DNA of 64,000 nucleotides from Microbacterium croceum (GCF_023091245.1 NZ_JAHWXN010000001.1:1922001-1986000), one strand, 5' to 3'; counted from the stretch's first letter, positions 1-8,871 are shown. The notes: a model not told the origin generated them from the letters alone. A program made the numbers and translations.

Positions 1-531
1 GGCTGGCTCCGTGATGCGCAGTTCTGCCCCACCTGCGGCGGAGGCACCGAACTGCGCCAGGCCGGGTGGTCGCGACGCTGCCTCTCGTGCGGGCGCGAGC
101 ACTTCCCTCGTACCGATCCCGCGGTGATCGTGGCGGTCGAGAGCGCCGATGGTGAACGGCTGCTGCTCGGCGCGAACGCCAATTGGCGTGGGCGCATGTA
201 CTCGTGCTTCGCCGGATTCGCGGAGGCGGGGGAGTCTCTCGAATCGACGGTGCACAGGGAGATCGAAGAGGAATCCGGCGTCCGTCTGGCCGAGCTCCGT
301 TACGTCTCCTCTCAGCCCTGGCCGTTCCCGCGCTCTCTCATGATCGGGTTCCGGGCCGTCGTCGACGACGAGTCCGCCGCCCGTGCCGACGGCGAGGAGA
401 TCATCGACGTCCGGTGGTTCACCAGGGAGGAGATCCGCACGGCACTCCTCGGCGATGGCCCCGTCGGACTTCCCGGACCCGCCTCCATCGCCCGAGCGCT
501 GATCGTGGACTGGCTCGAGGATCGGGCGTGA
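1..531 (+). CDS. nudC: NAD(+) diphosphatase NudC (5' truncated by window edge)
   Basis: The reading frame is open from base 1, so the N-terminal domain is missing; 176 residues remain. They begin with a four-cysteine zinc ribbon (CPTC, then CLSC at bases 34-105). A complete Nudix box follows (GFAEAGESLESTVHREIEEE plus SGV, bases 211-279), and then SQPWPFPRS, the signature that separates NudC from other Nudix enzymes. The family hydrolyses NADH/NAD+ to NMN and AMP in the cytoplasm and can decap NAD-capped RNA. The stop codon overlaps the GTG of the helicase gene (GTGA), so the two are translationally coupled, as in the mycobacterial nudC-uvrD2 neighbourhood. Function is well supported; only the start is absent. 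Confidence 0.95.
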   Translation, partial: GWLRDAQFCPTCGGGTELRQAGWSRRCLSCGREHFPRTDPAVIVAVESADGERLLLGANANWRGRMYSCFAGFAEAGESLESTVHREIEEESGVRLAELRYVSSQPWPFPRSLMIGFRAVVDDESAARADGEEIIDVRWFTREEIRTALLGDGPVGLPGPASIARALIVDWLEDRA

Positions 532-2249
532 GCGCGCTCGACGCACTCGATGAACGGCAACGGCAGGCAGCATCGGTGCTCCGCGGTCCTGTCGCCGTGC
601 TCGCCGGCGCCGGAACCGGAAAGACCCGGGTGATCACGCATCGCATCGCACACGGAGTCGACACCGGCGCCTACTCCCCGGGGCGCGTCATGGCCGTCAC
701 CTTCACGGCCAAGGCGGCGGGCGAACTACGCGGGCGCCTGCGAGCGCTCGGTGTCGAGGGCGTCGCTGCGCGAACCTTCCATGCGACAGCGCTCGCCCAG
801 CTCAACTTCTTCTGGCCGACTCTGGCCGGCTCTCCCGCCCCGTCGATCATCGACAACAAGGTGCGGATGCTCGGCCAGGTCGCCGATGGGCTCCGCCTGC
901 GGCGCTCCACCGCGACGCTCCGTGACATCGCGTCGGAGATCGAATGGCGAAAGGTCTCGATGCTCTCGATCGAGAAGCATGCCGAACTCGGTCGCACCGT
1001 GACGGGTGTCGACGCCACGCAGCTGGTCGAGCTGCAGCGCGGATACGAGGCGCTCAAGGACGAGCGCCGCCAGCTCGACTTCGAGGACGTGCTCCTGGCG
1101 TGCGCCGGTATGCTGGAAGCGGAGCCCCGTGTCGCCGCGTCCGTCCACGAGCAGTACCGTCACTTCACCGTCGACGAGTTCCAGGACGTGTCCCCGTTGC
1201 AGAACCGTCTCCTGGAGCTCTGGCTCGGCGATCGGCACGACATCTGCGTGGTCGGCGACGCCAGCCAGACCATCTACTCGTTCGCGGGAGCCGACCAGCG
1301 CTATCTGCTCGAGTTCGAACGTGCCCATCCCGACGCGACAGTTGTCCGACTCGAGACGAACTATCGCTCGCAGGCGCCCATCCTCGCGGCGGCGAACGCC
1401 TTGATGCGCGGACGACCCGGTGCGCTCGAGCTGGCCCCTGCGCGCGAACAGTTCGCTGCGGACGCTCCCACGGTCACCGCCTACGACACAGAGACCGAAG
1501 AGGCTCAGGGCATCGCCGCGGCCATCTCGGCGCAGATATCGGCGGGCGCGTCTCCTTCGGAGATCGCGGTGCTGTACCGAGCCCACGCGCAGTCCGGAGT
1601 GCTGCAGCAGGCGCTCGCCGCCGAGGGGATCGCGACGACGGTGCTCGGCGGCACGCGGTTCTTCGCGATGCCGGAGGTCCGACAAGCCATCCTGGCGTTG
1701 CGTGCTGCCGCGATCGCCCCCACCGAGCAGGGATTCCTTCTCGGCGTGCAGCGGGTGCTGCGGGAGCTCGGTCTCACGGATGAGCCCCCACAGGCAGGAG
1801 GCGCGCAGCGGGACGGTTGGGAAGCGCGCAGGGCGATCCTGCGGTTGGCCGAAGAAGCGGGGCCCGACGCGGATCTGCGCTCCTTCAGCGACGCTCTGAT
1901 GGCGCGCGCGAAGGACCAGCACGAACCGACCATGCGCACCGTCACCCTCTCGACGTTGCATGCCGCGAAGGGTCTGGAATGGCCTCACGTGCACCTGGCC
2001 GGGTGGGCCGAAGGCGCGCTGCCGATTTCTTACGCGACGACCTTCGAGTCGATCGATGAAGAGCGTCGCCTGGCCTACGTCGGGGTCACGCGCGCAGCGC
2101 GAACCCTGTCTCTGAGCTGGTCTCGATCCGCGGGACGAGGGGAACGGGCTCCGTCTCGTTTCCTGGCAGAGATGGGGACGACAGCGCGCGGCACCGGCAT
2201 TCTGCGTGAAACGTCACCACACGCCACTCGCGGGACCCGTCAGCGCTGA
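528..2249 (+). CDS. UvrD/Rep-family ATP-dependent DNA helicase (UvrD2-like)
   Basis: A 573-residue superfamily 1A helicase. In order: Walker A GAGTGKT (Lys32), Walker B-type DEFQD, motif III VGDASQTIYSFAGAD, motif IV NYRSQAP, motif V TLHAAKGLEW and motif VI YVGVTRAAR. The start is the GTG that overlaps the nudC stop. Its place after nudC matches mycobacterial uvrD2, but it is shorter than typical UvrD2 and I see no HRDC domain or zinc cysteines at the C-terminus, so the equivalence is positional. It should unwind DNA 3'-5' in repair. The last 164 bases overlap the 3' end of the gene on the opposite strand; the conserved part (to about PSRFLAE) already extends into that overlap. Confidence 0.92.
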   Translation: MSALDALDERQRQAASVLRGPVAVLAGAGTGKTRVITHRIAHGVDTGAYSPGRVMAVTFTAKAAGELRGRLRALGVEGVAARTFHATALAQLNFFWPTLAGSPAPSIIDNKVRMLGQVADGLRLRRSTATLRDIASEIEWRKVSMLSIEKHAELGRTVTGVDATQLVELQRGYEALKDERRQLDFEDVLLACAGMLEAEPRVAASVHEQYRHFTVDEFQDVSPLQNRLLELWLGDRHDICVVGDASQTIYSFAGADQRYLLEFERAHPDATVVRLETNYRSQAPILAAANALMRGRPGALELAPAREQFAADAPTVTAYDTETEEAQGIAAAISAQISAGASPSEIAVLYRAHAQSGVLQQALAAEGIATTVLGGTRFFAMPEVRQAILALRAAAIAPTEQGFLLGVQRVLRELGLTDEPPQAGGAQRDGWEARRAILRLAEEAGPDADLRSFSDALMARAKDQHEPTMRTVTLSTLHAAKGLEWPHVHLAGWAEGALPISYATTFESIDEERRLAYVGVTRAARTLSLSWSRSAGRGERAPSRFLAEMGTTARGTGILRETSPHATRGTRQR

Positions 2250-2952
2250 GGCGGACGAGCTCGCCCGCCCGTGCATCGGCCCGTAGCAGCCGCGCGGCCA
2301 GCGCGGCGGCTTGGCACACCAGGGCAGCTCGCAGCGGTCCGGCGTCGCGATCGATCAGTTGCGCGTGCAGCCGCGGCCAGGCGGTGTCGCGGTCGCGCTC
2401 CTGTCCGTCGCGGCAGGCGAGGCAAGGCGATGTGCCCGGCCGGACGAGCGGGCCGACCGTCACCGAGCCCCGCTCGAACGCGACCGGGAGGTGCGGGGTG
2501 TCGTCTCGGAGGTAGCGGGCGAACTGCATGGCTGCCGCGACGCCCTGCACCAGCACGACGGCGACATCGTCCGGACACGCGCGGCCCCCTGACGCGACGT
2601 GCTCATCGGTGAGGGCCTCCCGCATCCGATGGGCCGCGCGCCCGTCGGTGATGTTCAAGGTCTCGACCCACGCCGCCTGGGGTGGTGGAGCATCGTCGAC
2701 GAGGTACGCGTCCACCTGCGCGAGCAGCCTCCTGGCTTGGTCTCGGGGCGCGCCGACCCCGTGCGCGACGACGTCGAATGCGGCACGGCGGAAACCGGCG
2801 CGCATCCGCCCGAGGAGAAGCTCGACCCACGGCGCAGAGACCGGGATGCGCACATCGCCGGCCACGCCGAACTGGAGGGTGCTGTCATCCCTCCACAGCA
2901 GAGGGACGTCAGGGGCCAGACGCGTCAGGGTCGTGGGGGAGAGCGGTGACAT
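2086..2952 (-). CDS. Cyclodehydratase-like (TOMM-type) conserved actinobacterial protein
   Basis: A 288-residue protein. Its centre carries VRPGTSPCLACRDG, a CxxC motif of the kind in E1-like and leader-binding cyclodehydratase proteins, and the C-terminus has a partner pair (ECRC), together a probable structural zinc site. The same position near uvrD2 in mycobacteria holds a protein annotated as cyclodehydratase-like, so this is a conserved core protein rather than part of a peptide-antibiotic cluster; no precursor peptide or YcaO partner is visible. The ATG at 2952 was chosen because a CAGAAT hexamer lies 6 nt upstream and homology-like sequence starts there; the frame stays open further upstream through a terminator and is not believed. 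Role unknown. Confidence 0.7.
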   Translation of the reverse strand: MSPLSPTTLTRLAPDVPLLWRDDSTLQFGVAGDVRIPVSAPWVELLLGRMRAGFRRAAFDVVAHGVGAPRDQARRLLAQVDAYLVDDAPPPQAAWVETLNITDGRAAHRMREALTDEHVASGGRACPDDVAVVLVQGVAAAMQFARYLRDDTPHLPVAFERGSVTVGPLVRPGTSPCLACRDGQERDRDTAWPRLHAQLIDRDAGPLRAALVCQAAALAARLLRADARAGELVRLSADGSREWRVVTFHAECRCRALSSPSLPGNETEPVPLVPRIETSSETGFALRA

Positions 2953-2958
2953 CCTTCG

Positions 2959-2964
2959 ATTCTG
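2959..2964 (-). promoter_or_regulatory. Putative leaderless -10 (CAGAAT)
   Basis: CAGAAT on the minus strand lies 6 nt before the ATG at 2952, so transcription would begin at or next to the start codon. T1 of the consensus is replaced by C; A2 and T6 are kept. Confidence 0.45.
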
Positions 2965-3011
2965 AGGACGCGCTTCGGGGCATGGGGCGTCGATCATGCA
3001 TCGGTGGACAA

Positions 3012-3047
3012 ATGAGCCCTCCTCCCGCTCGGGGGAGGAGGGCTCAT
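3012..3047 (-). terminator. Strong hairpin terminator after the DUF2342 gene
   Basis: Perfect 15-bp stem (3012-3026 with 3033-3047) around a 6-nt loop, just downstream of the stop at 3068. On the minus strand it is followed by a short U-rich stretch (TTTGT). It separates the DUF2342 gene from the cyclodehydratase-like gene, which therefore needs its own promoter. Confidence 0.85.
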
Positions 3048-3067
3048 CGTCGCGCTCTCCGCGGCGC

Positions 3068-4486
3068 TCAGACCGGCCGGTCGCCCTCGGGGCGCTCCTG
3101 ATCGGTCTCGCCTCGGTCATCGCCGCCCTCGGATGCCGTGTCGGCGGAACCCGAGCCGGAGAAGTCGTCGCCGTCGAGGAGGCGAGCCAGGGCCTCATCG
3201 AACTCATCGGCCGCGGGCTGCTCGCCGCGGGCCGTGGCCTGCAACCGGGCCACGAGTGCGCTCGGGTCGTCGATGTCCTCCGCCGTGGGCATCAGATCGG
3301 GGTAATCCCACAGCGAATCGCGTCCGGCGATGCCGACGGCGTCGGTGACGGCCTTCCACATCGCGGACGCCTCGCGGATACGGCGGGGGCGCAGCTTGAG
3401 TCCGACCAGCGCGCCGAGCGCGTCCTCCGCCGGACCGCCCACTGCCCGACGACGCCGTGCCGCCTCTGCGATGCGTGTGCTCTCGGGGAGGCGCGAGGTC
3501 GCCTCGGCGGTGACCACGTCCACCCAGCCGTCGATCGTGGCGATCAGGTTCTCGAGTCGCGTGAGCGATTCGCGTTGTGACTCGGTCTGCGCCGGCAGTA
3601 GGGCACCGCCCTCGATCGCCGCACGCAGCTCCTCCGGATCGGAGGGGTCGAGTCGGCTCGCGACGTCCTCCAGCGCATCCATATCGACCGTGACACCCCG
3701 GGCGAAGTCGGTGATCTGGGCCATCACGTGCAGGTGGAGCCACTTCGCGTGGCGGTAGAGACGCGCGTAGGCGAGCTCGCGGGTCGCCAGGTACAGAGCG
3801 ATCTGGTCTTCCGGGATCTCGAGTCCCTCGCCGAAGGCCGTGAGGTTCTGCGGGATGACCGCGGCGACACCGGCGGGCAGCACCGGGATGCCGACGTCGC
3901 CGCCCGAGACCACCTCGAGCGCCAGGTTGCCGAGCACCTGGCCGAACTGGGCTGCGAACACCGATCCGCCCACGCCGCGCATGAGCTTTCCGGCTCCCTG
4001 CACGACGCCGCGCATCTCCTCGGGGACCTGCGTGTCCAGTGCACTGGTGAGCGCATCGGCGATGCTGGTCGATACCGGGCCTGCGATCTCCTTCCACACC
4101 GGAAGCGTCTTCTCGACCCATTCGCCACGGGTCATCGCGGTCGGGCTCTCTGCCAGCTCGGAGATCGTGGTCGCCTCGCCGAGCCAGAGGTTCGCGAGCG
4201 CGAAGGAGTCCACCAGCGAGGTGCGGGATCCGTCGGTGATGCCCTGGCCGTCGCGGTTGGCGATGTGGAGCGCCTGACGCAGCGCGTTGTCCCAGGGGTC
4301 GCCGCCGAACGCGCCCTGCAGTTGCGACATGATCGTCTGCATCATCGCGGGGTCGAACTGCATGCCCTCCATGCCGTCGAAGGCGCCGCGCAGAGCCTCC
4401 GGGTCGATGTCGCCGCCGCCCTGGCCGGAGAGCATCTTCCGCAGGAACTCCTGGAAGTCCTCGGGTGTGGGGTCGTTGTCCGCCAT
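3068..4486 (-). CDS. DUF2342 / putative zinc-dependent metalloprotease family protein
   Basis: A 472-residue protein of the actinobacterial DUF2342 family (often labelled zinc-dependent metalloprotease or putative hydrolase). Family-typical stretches include an alanine/glycine-rich segment FAAQFGQVLGNLALEVVSGG, the helix ATRELAYARLYRHAKWL and a GWVDVVT motif. As I recall, the helix motif in relatives reads REAAH; here it is RELAY, so the presumed metal-binding histidine is not at that spot and activity should not be assumed. The C-terminus is acidic and low-complexity. It is divergent from the PDZ/Lon-like gene, an arrangement shared with mycobacteria. A GAGAGGG Shine-Dalgarno lies about 8 nt before the ATG. 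Confidence 0.85.
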   Translation of the reverse strand: MADNDPTPEDFQEFLRKMLSGQGGGDIDPEALRGAFDGMEGMQFDPAMMQTIMSQLQGAFGGDPWDNALRQALHIANRDGQGITDGSRTSLVDSFALANLWLGEATTISELAESPTAMTRGEWVEKTLPVWKEIAGPVSTSIADALTSALDTQVPEEMRGVVQGAGKLMRGVGGSVFAAQFGQVLGNLALEVVSGGDVGIPVLPAGVAAVIPQNLTAFGEGLEIPEDQIALYLATRELAYARLYRHAKWLHLHVMAQITDFARGVTVDMDALEDVASRLDPSDPEELRAAIEGGALLPAQTESQRESLTRLENLIATIDGWVDVVTAEATSRLPESTRIAEAARRRRAVGGPAEDALGALVGLKLRPRRIREASAMWKAVTDAVGIAGRDSLWDYPDLMPTAEDIDDPSALVARLQATARGEQPAADEFDEALARLLDGDDFSGSGSADTASEGGDDRGETDQERPEGDRPV

Positions 4487-4605
4487 GTCGATCGCCCTCT
4501 CAGTACGTCATAAGCCTGCGGGATCTACGCTAGTCACAGGTTTCTGCAGGTGACCCCGACATGGGCGAATCGCTGTACGCCGCTCGCGAACGACGGAGGA
4601 ATGCT

Positions 4606-5691
4606 GTGGATCGAACGCGGTCTGTGAAGCTCGGGCTGGGAGTCTGGGCGCTGATCGTCGCGCTCATCGCGCTGGTGGTTCTCACGTTCCTGCCGACGCC
4701 GTATGTGATCCAGCGTCCGGGCCCGGTGTACGACACGCTCGGGACCGCGCCGGGAGCCGACGGTGAGAAGGTGCCGCTGATCCGCATCGACGGCGCGGAG
4801 ACGTTCGACACCGCCGGCACGCTCGACCTCACCACGGTCCAGGTGGTCGGCAACCGCGAGCGCACGCCCAGCTGGTTCGAGCTCGCGCTGGCGTGGACGG
4901 ATTCCTCCCGCGCGGTCGTGCCGCTCGACTCGGTGTTCCCCGAGGGCGTCACCAGCGAGCAGCGCGATGAGCGCAACGCCTCGCTGATGGTGGACTCGCA
5001 GCACGAGGCGACGGCTGCGGCGCTGAACGAGCTCGGCTACGACACAGGGGCGAAAGTCGTGGTCGTCGAGGCGGTCGACGACACCCCGGCCGCCGGCCTG
5101 CTCGAGCCGGACGACGTCATCACGGGCATCGATGGCACCGAGGTCACCTCGGCCAAGCAGCTCCGGCAGACGATCCAGGATGCCGGGGGAGACACGATCG
5201 CCCTCACAGTGCTCCGTGACGGCGAGGAGAAGAGTGTCTCCCTCACCCCGGAGAAGCACACCCAGGGTGACGTCACGACATGGCTGATCGGCATCACGCT
5301 GCGCACCGACTACGACTTCCCGATAGACGTGACCATCCAGCTCGACAACGTCGGCGGGCCGAGCGCGGGGATGATGTTCGCGCTCGGGATCATCGACACC
5401 CTCACCGAGGGTGAGCTCAACGGCGGTCAGAACATCGCGGGGACGGGCACGATCGAGGCGGACGGCACCGTCGGGCCGATCGGCGGAATCCGACAGAAGC
5501 TCTACGGGGCGCGGGATGCCGGAGCGCAGTACTTCCTGGCGCCGGCGTCGAACTGCGATGAGGTCGTCGGGCACGTCCCCGATGGGTTGCAGGTGATCCG
5601 TACCTCCACGCTCGAGGAGTCCCTCGACGCGCTCGAGGTGATCGCGGACGATGGCGACATCGCCGCACTGCCGACGTGCGACGTGTCGTGA
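4606..5691 (+). CDS. PDZ domain-containing Lon-like (S16) membrane protease
   Basis: About 361 residues. One N-terminal membrane segment is followed by PTPYVIQRPGPVYDTLG, a PDZ domain (around GLLEPDDVITGIDG) and an S16 Lon-type domain. The catalytic dyad is visible: Ser253 in GGPSAGMMF and Lys298 in GGIRQKLYGA, 45 residues apart as in Lon. It has no ATPase domain, so it is the membrane-anchored Lon-like type. GTG 4606 is preferred because GGAGGA sits 5 nt upstream (4595-4600); an in-frame ATG at 4561 has no good ribosome site and would add 15 charged residues. It probably processes or degrades envelope proteins; substrate unknown. Confidence 0.88.
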   Translation: MDRTRSVKLGLGVWALIVALIALVVLTFLPTPYVIQRPGPVYDTLGTAPGADGEKVPLIRIDGAETFDTAGTLDLTTVQVVGNRERTPSWFELALAWTDSSRAVVPLDSVFPEGVTSEQRDERNASLMVDSQHEATAAALNELGYDTGAKVVVVEAVDDTPAAGLLEPDDVITGIDGTEVTSAKQLRQTIQDAGGDTIALTVLRDGEEKSVSLTPEKHTQGDVTTWLIGITLRTDYDFPIDVTIQLDNVGGPSAGMMFALGIIDTLTEGELNGGQNIAGTGTIEADGTVGPIGGIRQKLYGARDAGAQYFLAPASNCDEVVGHVPDGLQVIRTSTLEESLDALEVIADDGDIAALPTCDVS

Positions 5692-5736
5692 TCTCCCCGT
5701 GACCGGGATGACAGCCCCCGTCCAGTGAGGCATGCC

Positions 5737-5742
5737 TAGGAT
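5737..5742 (+). promoter_or_regulatory. Leaderless -10 (TAGGAT) for the UPF0182 gene
   Basis: TAGGAT lies 6 nt before the GTG at 5749, so the transcript should start at the start codon. It gives the membrane protein its own promoter downstream of the protease gene. Confidence 0.6.
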
Positions 5743-5748
5743 GGAGAG

Positions 5749-8670
5749 GTGACCTCGACCTCAGCTCAGACCCCGGCCACGCCTCGAACGTCCCGACGTA
5801 TTCTCGGCATCTCACTGGTGATCATCGCCGCGTTGATCGCGGTGTTCTTCGTCTTCGCTTCGCTGTACACGGAATACCTCTGGTTCGACCAGGTCGGGTT
5901 CACCGGCGTTCTGACGACGCAGTGGTTCGCGACGGCTGTGATGTTCGTCGTCGGATTCCTCGGGATGGCTGTTCCGCTGTTCGTGGTGATCCAGCTCGCC
6001 TACCGTATGCGTCCGGTCTATGTGCGGCTGAGCTCTCAGCTCGACCGTTATCAGGAGGTCATCGAGCCCTTGCGGCGCCTGGCCATGTGGGGCATGCCCA
6101 TCTTCTTCGGTCTCTTCGCAGGCTTCGCCGCGGCGGGGAACTGGAAGACCGTCTGGCTGTGGGCCAATGGCGTCGCGACCTCCACGGTCGACCCGCAGTT
6201 CGGCATCGACACCGGTTTCTACATGTTCGCGATGCCGTTCTACTCGATGCTCCTCGCGTTTGTCTCCGCTGTCCTGCTGCTGAGCCTGCTGGTCACCGCA
6301 CTGGTCTCCTACCTCTACGGCGCCGTGCAGATCGGACAGGGAGAACTTCGCATCTCGAAGTCCGCGCGCATCCAGCTCGCCGTCATCGCCGGTCTCTACC
6401 TGCTCGTGCAGGCCGTCAGCCTCTGGCTCGACCGGTATAAGACGCTCGTCGCCCCGGATGACCGCATCACGGGTGCCGCGTACACCGGAGTGAACGCGAC
6501 CATTCCCGGTCTCGCGATCATCGCCATCATCGCCGCGCTCGTGGCCGTGCTGTTCTTCGTCACCGCGATCATCGGTCGCTGGCGGTTCCCGCTCGCAGCG
6601 ACCGCGCTGCTGATTGTGGCATCGCTCGTCGTCGGCGTCGGCTATCCGTGGGTCGTCACGACCTTCCAGGTGAAGCCGAACCAGAACGCCTACCAGGCCG
6701 AGTACTACCAGCGGAACATCGACGGCACCAAAGAGGCATACGACGTCGCGAACCTCGAGACCACGTCGTTCCAGGCCGAGACGGATGCCGAGGCCGGTCA
6801 GCTGCGCGAGGATGCCGACACCACTGCCTCGATCCGCATCATGGACCCGAAGGTCATCAGTCCGACCGTGCGTCAGCTCGAGCAGTACCGCGCGTACTAC
6901 CAGTTCGAGGAGACGCTCGACGTCGACCGCTACGAGATCAACGGCGAGATGCAGGACACCGTCGTGGCCGTTCGCGACCTCGACATTACCAAGCTCGGCG
7001 ACGGCGACAACTGGAACAACCGCGTCGCGGTCTACACGCACGGCTACGGCCTCGTTGCGGCAGCGGGCAACCAGCGCACGACAGATGGCGAGCCGGTCTT
7101 CCTCGAGCGCGGCATCCCCTCTGCAGGCTTCCTGACCGACCGGGAGAACTTCGAGCCGCGCGTCTACTTCGGAGAGAACTCCCCGGAGTACTCGATCGTC
7201 GGCGCGCCGGAATCATCCGCCCCGGCCGAGATCGACTACCCGCGCGGCAAGGACGGCTCCAACGAGACCAAGACGACCTTCAACGGCGACGGCGGTCCGA
7301 AGATCGGAGACACGTTCACGAAGCTGCTGTACGCGTTGAAGTTCCAGTCGGAGCAGATCCTGTTCTCGAACCTCGTGAACGAGGACTCGCAGATCCTGTA
7401 CGACCGCGATCCGAAGACCCGTGTGCAGAAGGTCGCGCCGTACCTCGAGCTCGACAGCGACCCGTACCCGAGCGTCGTGGATGGTCGCATCGTCTGGATC
7501 GTCGACGGCTACACGACCAGCTCGACCTACCCGTACTCGACCAGCGTCAGCCTCTCCGAGGCGATCGCCGACTCGAACGTGCCGTCTCCGACTCTCGCGA
7601 TCGACGACATCAACTACATCCGCAACTCGGTCAAGGCGACCGTGGATGCGTACGACGGATCGGTGACGCTGTACGCGTGGGACGACAAGGACCCGGTGCT
7701 CAAGACCTGGCAGAACGTCTACCCGTCGACGCTGAAGCCGATCAGCGAGATGTCCGGCGAGCTGATGAGTCACGTCCGTTACCCCACCGACCTGTTCAAG
7801 GTGCAGCGCGACGTGCTCGGGATCTACCACATCGACAACGCGAACTCCTTCGCACAGCAGGACAACCGGTGGCAGACCCCGAACGACCCGCGCAGCGACG
7901 CGATGCTGCAGCCGCCGTACTACCTGACCATGAAGATGCCGGGCCAGGACTCCGCGCGGTTCTCGATGTTCTCGACCTTCATCCCGGCCTCTCAGGGCGC
8001 GGGCAGCACACGTGACGTGCTCATGGGTTACCTCGCGGTCGACTCCGATGCGGGGTCGGAGAAGGGCGTGAAGGGCGAGGGCTACGGTCAACTGCGCCTG
8101 CTCGAGATCAACGACGACACCACGGTGCCAGGACCGGGGCAGGTGCAGAACACCTACAACTCGGACACGTCGGTCGTGCCACAGCTCAACCTGCTCCAGC
8201 AGGGTGAGTCGGAAGTGATCTACGGAAACCTCCTGACCCTCCCCGTCGGTGGCGGTCTGCTCTACGTGCAGCCGGTGTATGTGCAGTCCTCCGAGGGAAC
8301 GCAGTTGCCTCGTCTGCAGAAGGTGCTCGTCGCCTTCGGCGACCGGGTCGCCTTCGAGAGCACGCTCACGGATGCCCTCGACACCCTGTTCGGCGGCGAT
8401 TCCGGAGCGACGGGCGGCGATGAGGAGATCGATCCGTCCGATCCCGCCACGGATCCCGGCACGGATCCCGGAACCGATCCGAACGCGGGTCAGACGCCTT
8501 CGCAGCCGACGGACGAGCAGGCAGCCGCCCTCTCCGCCGCGCAGCAGGCCCTCCTCGATCGTGACGCGGCCCTCAAGGCCGGCGACCTGGAGAAGTTCGG
8601 CGAGGCGGACAAGCGTCTCACCGCAGCCGTCCAGAAGCTCCTGGAGCTGGAAGCCGCCGCCAGTAAGTGA
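5749..8670 (+). CDS. UPF0182 family large membrane protein
   Basis: A 973-residue protein. The N-terminal third holds about seven hydrophobic segments (first near residues 22-44, last near residue 310). A large, probably extracytoplasmic domain follows, with family-typical stretches such as PNQNAYQAEYYQRNID and YPTDLFKVQRDVLGIYHI. A Pro/Asp-rich linker (repeated DPGTDPGTDP, near residue 895) leads to a charged helical tail. The family is actinobacterial (mycobacterial Rv3193c type) and has no settled function. The order after the PDZ/Lon-like protease is conserved, suggesting a shared envelope role. Start is GTG 5749, matching the -10 spacing. A very strong hairpin follows. Confidence 0.93.
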   Translation: MTSTSAQTPATPRTSRRILGISLVIIAALIAVFFVFASLYTEYLWFDQVGFTGVLTTQWFATAVMFVVGFLGMAVPLFVVIQLAYRMRPVYVRLSSQLDRYQEVIEPLRRLAMWGMPIFFGLFAGFAAAGNWKTVWLWANGVATSTVDPQFGIDTGFYMFAMPFYSMLLAFVSAVLLLSLLVTALVSYLYGAVQIGQGELRISKSARIQLAVIAGLYLLVQAVSLWLDRYKTLVAPDDRITGAAYTGVNATIPGLAIIAIIAALVAVLFFVTAIIGRWRFPLAATALLIVASLVVGVGYPWVVTTFQVKPNQNAYQAEYYQRNIDGTKEAYDVANLETTSFQAETDAEAGQLREDADTTASIRIMDPKVISPTVRQLEQYRAYYQFEETLDVDRYEINGEMQDTVVAVRDLDITKLGDGDNWNNRVAVYTHGYGLVAAAGNQRTTDGEPVFLERGIPSAGFLTDRENFEPRVYFGENSPEYSIVGAPESSAPAEIDYPRGKDGSNETKTTFNGDGGPKIGDTFTKLLYALKFQSEQILFSNLVNEDSQILYDRDPKTRVQKVAPYLELDSDPYPSVVDGRIVWIVDGYTTSSTYPYSTSVSLSEAIADSNVPSPTLAIDDINYIRNSVKATVDAYDGSVTLYAWDDKDPVLKTWQNVYPSTLKPISEMSGELMSHVRYPTDLFKVQRDVLGIYHIDNANSFAQQDNRWQTPNDPRSDAMLQPPYYLTMKMPGQDSARFSMFSTFIPASQGAGSTRDVLMGYLAVDSDAGSEKGVKGEGYGQLRLLEINDDTTVPGPGQVQNTYNSDTSVVPQLNLLQQGESEVIYGNLLTLPVGGGLLYVQPVYVQSSEGTQLPRLQKVLVAFGDRVAFESTLTDALDTLFGGDSGATGGDEEIDPSDPATDPGTDPGTDPNAGQTPSQPTDEQAAALSAAQQALLDRDAALKAGDLEKFGEADKRLTAAVQKLLELEAAASK

Positions 8671-8686
8671 CCCTTCTACGGCCATG

Positions 8687-8720
8687 ACGAATGGGCGCCC
8701 CTTCGGGGGCGCCCATTCGT
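8687..8720 (+). terminator. Strong terminator after the UPF0182 gene
   Basis: Perfect 15-bp stem (8687-8701 with 8706-8720) closed by a UUCG tetraloop, 16 nt after the stop codon. No long U-tract follows, which is usual in high-GC actinobacteria. Confidence 0.85.
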
Positions 8721-8727
8721 GTACACG

Positions 8728-8755
8728 CACGTCGCACGTCGCACGTCGCACGTCG
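8728..8755. repeat. Four tandem copies of heptamer CACGTCG
   Basis: Four exact head-to-tail copies of CACGTCG lie right after the terminator hairpin, in a noncoding gap. Each unit contains CACGTC, close to the palindrome CACGTG. A slipped-strand microsatellite is the simplest explanation. Confidence 0.8.
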
Positions 8756-8871
8756 CGGGTCTCCAGGTCGTGAGGAGTCAGGACGCGCCGTGCCGACGGG
8801 CTGGCACAGGGCGTGTCGTGACCCCTCGCCGATGGGCTGCTCGTGCCGGCCGGGACCCCAGCGGGCAAAGC

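Noticed and set aside
726-1994. Long minus-strand reading frame (422 codons) opposite the helicase
   Set aside because: Arg/His-rich antisense shadow of a strongly conserved helicase; no motif and no initiation signal.
4534-5733. Long minus-strand frame opposite the PDZ/Lon-like protease
   Set aside because: Sequence composition is that of antisense GC-rich coding; the plus strand has the catalytic Ser/Lys pair.
5812-8868. Two long minus-strand frames opposite the UPF0182 gene
   Set aside because: Shadows with His/Asp/Arg bias; the plus strand has clear membrane segments and family sequence.
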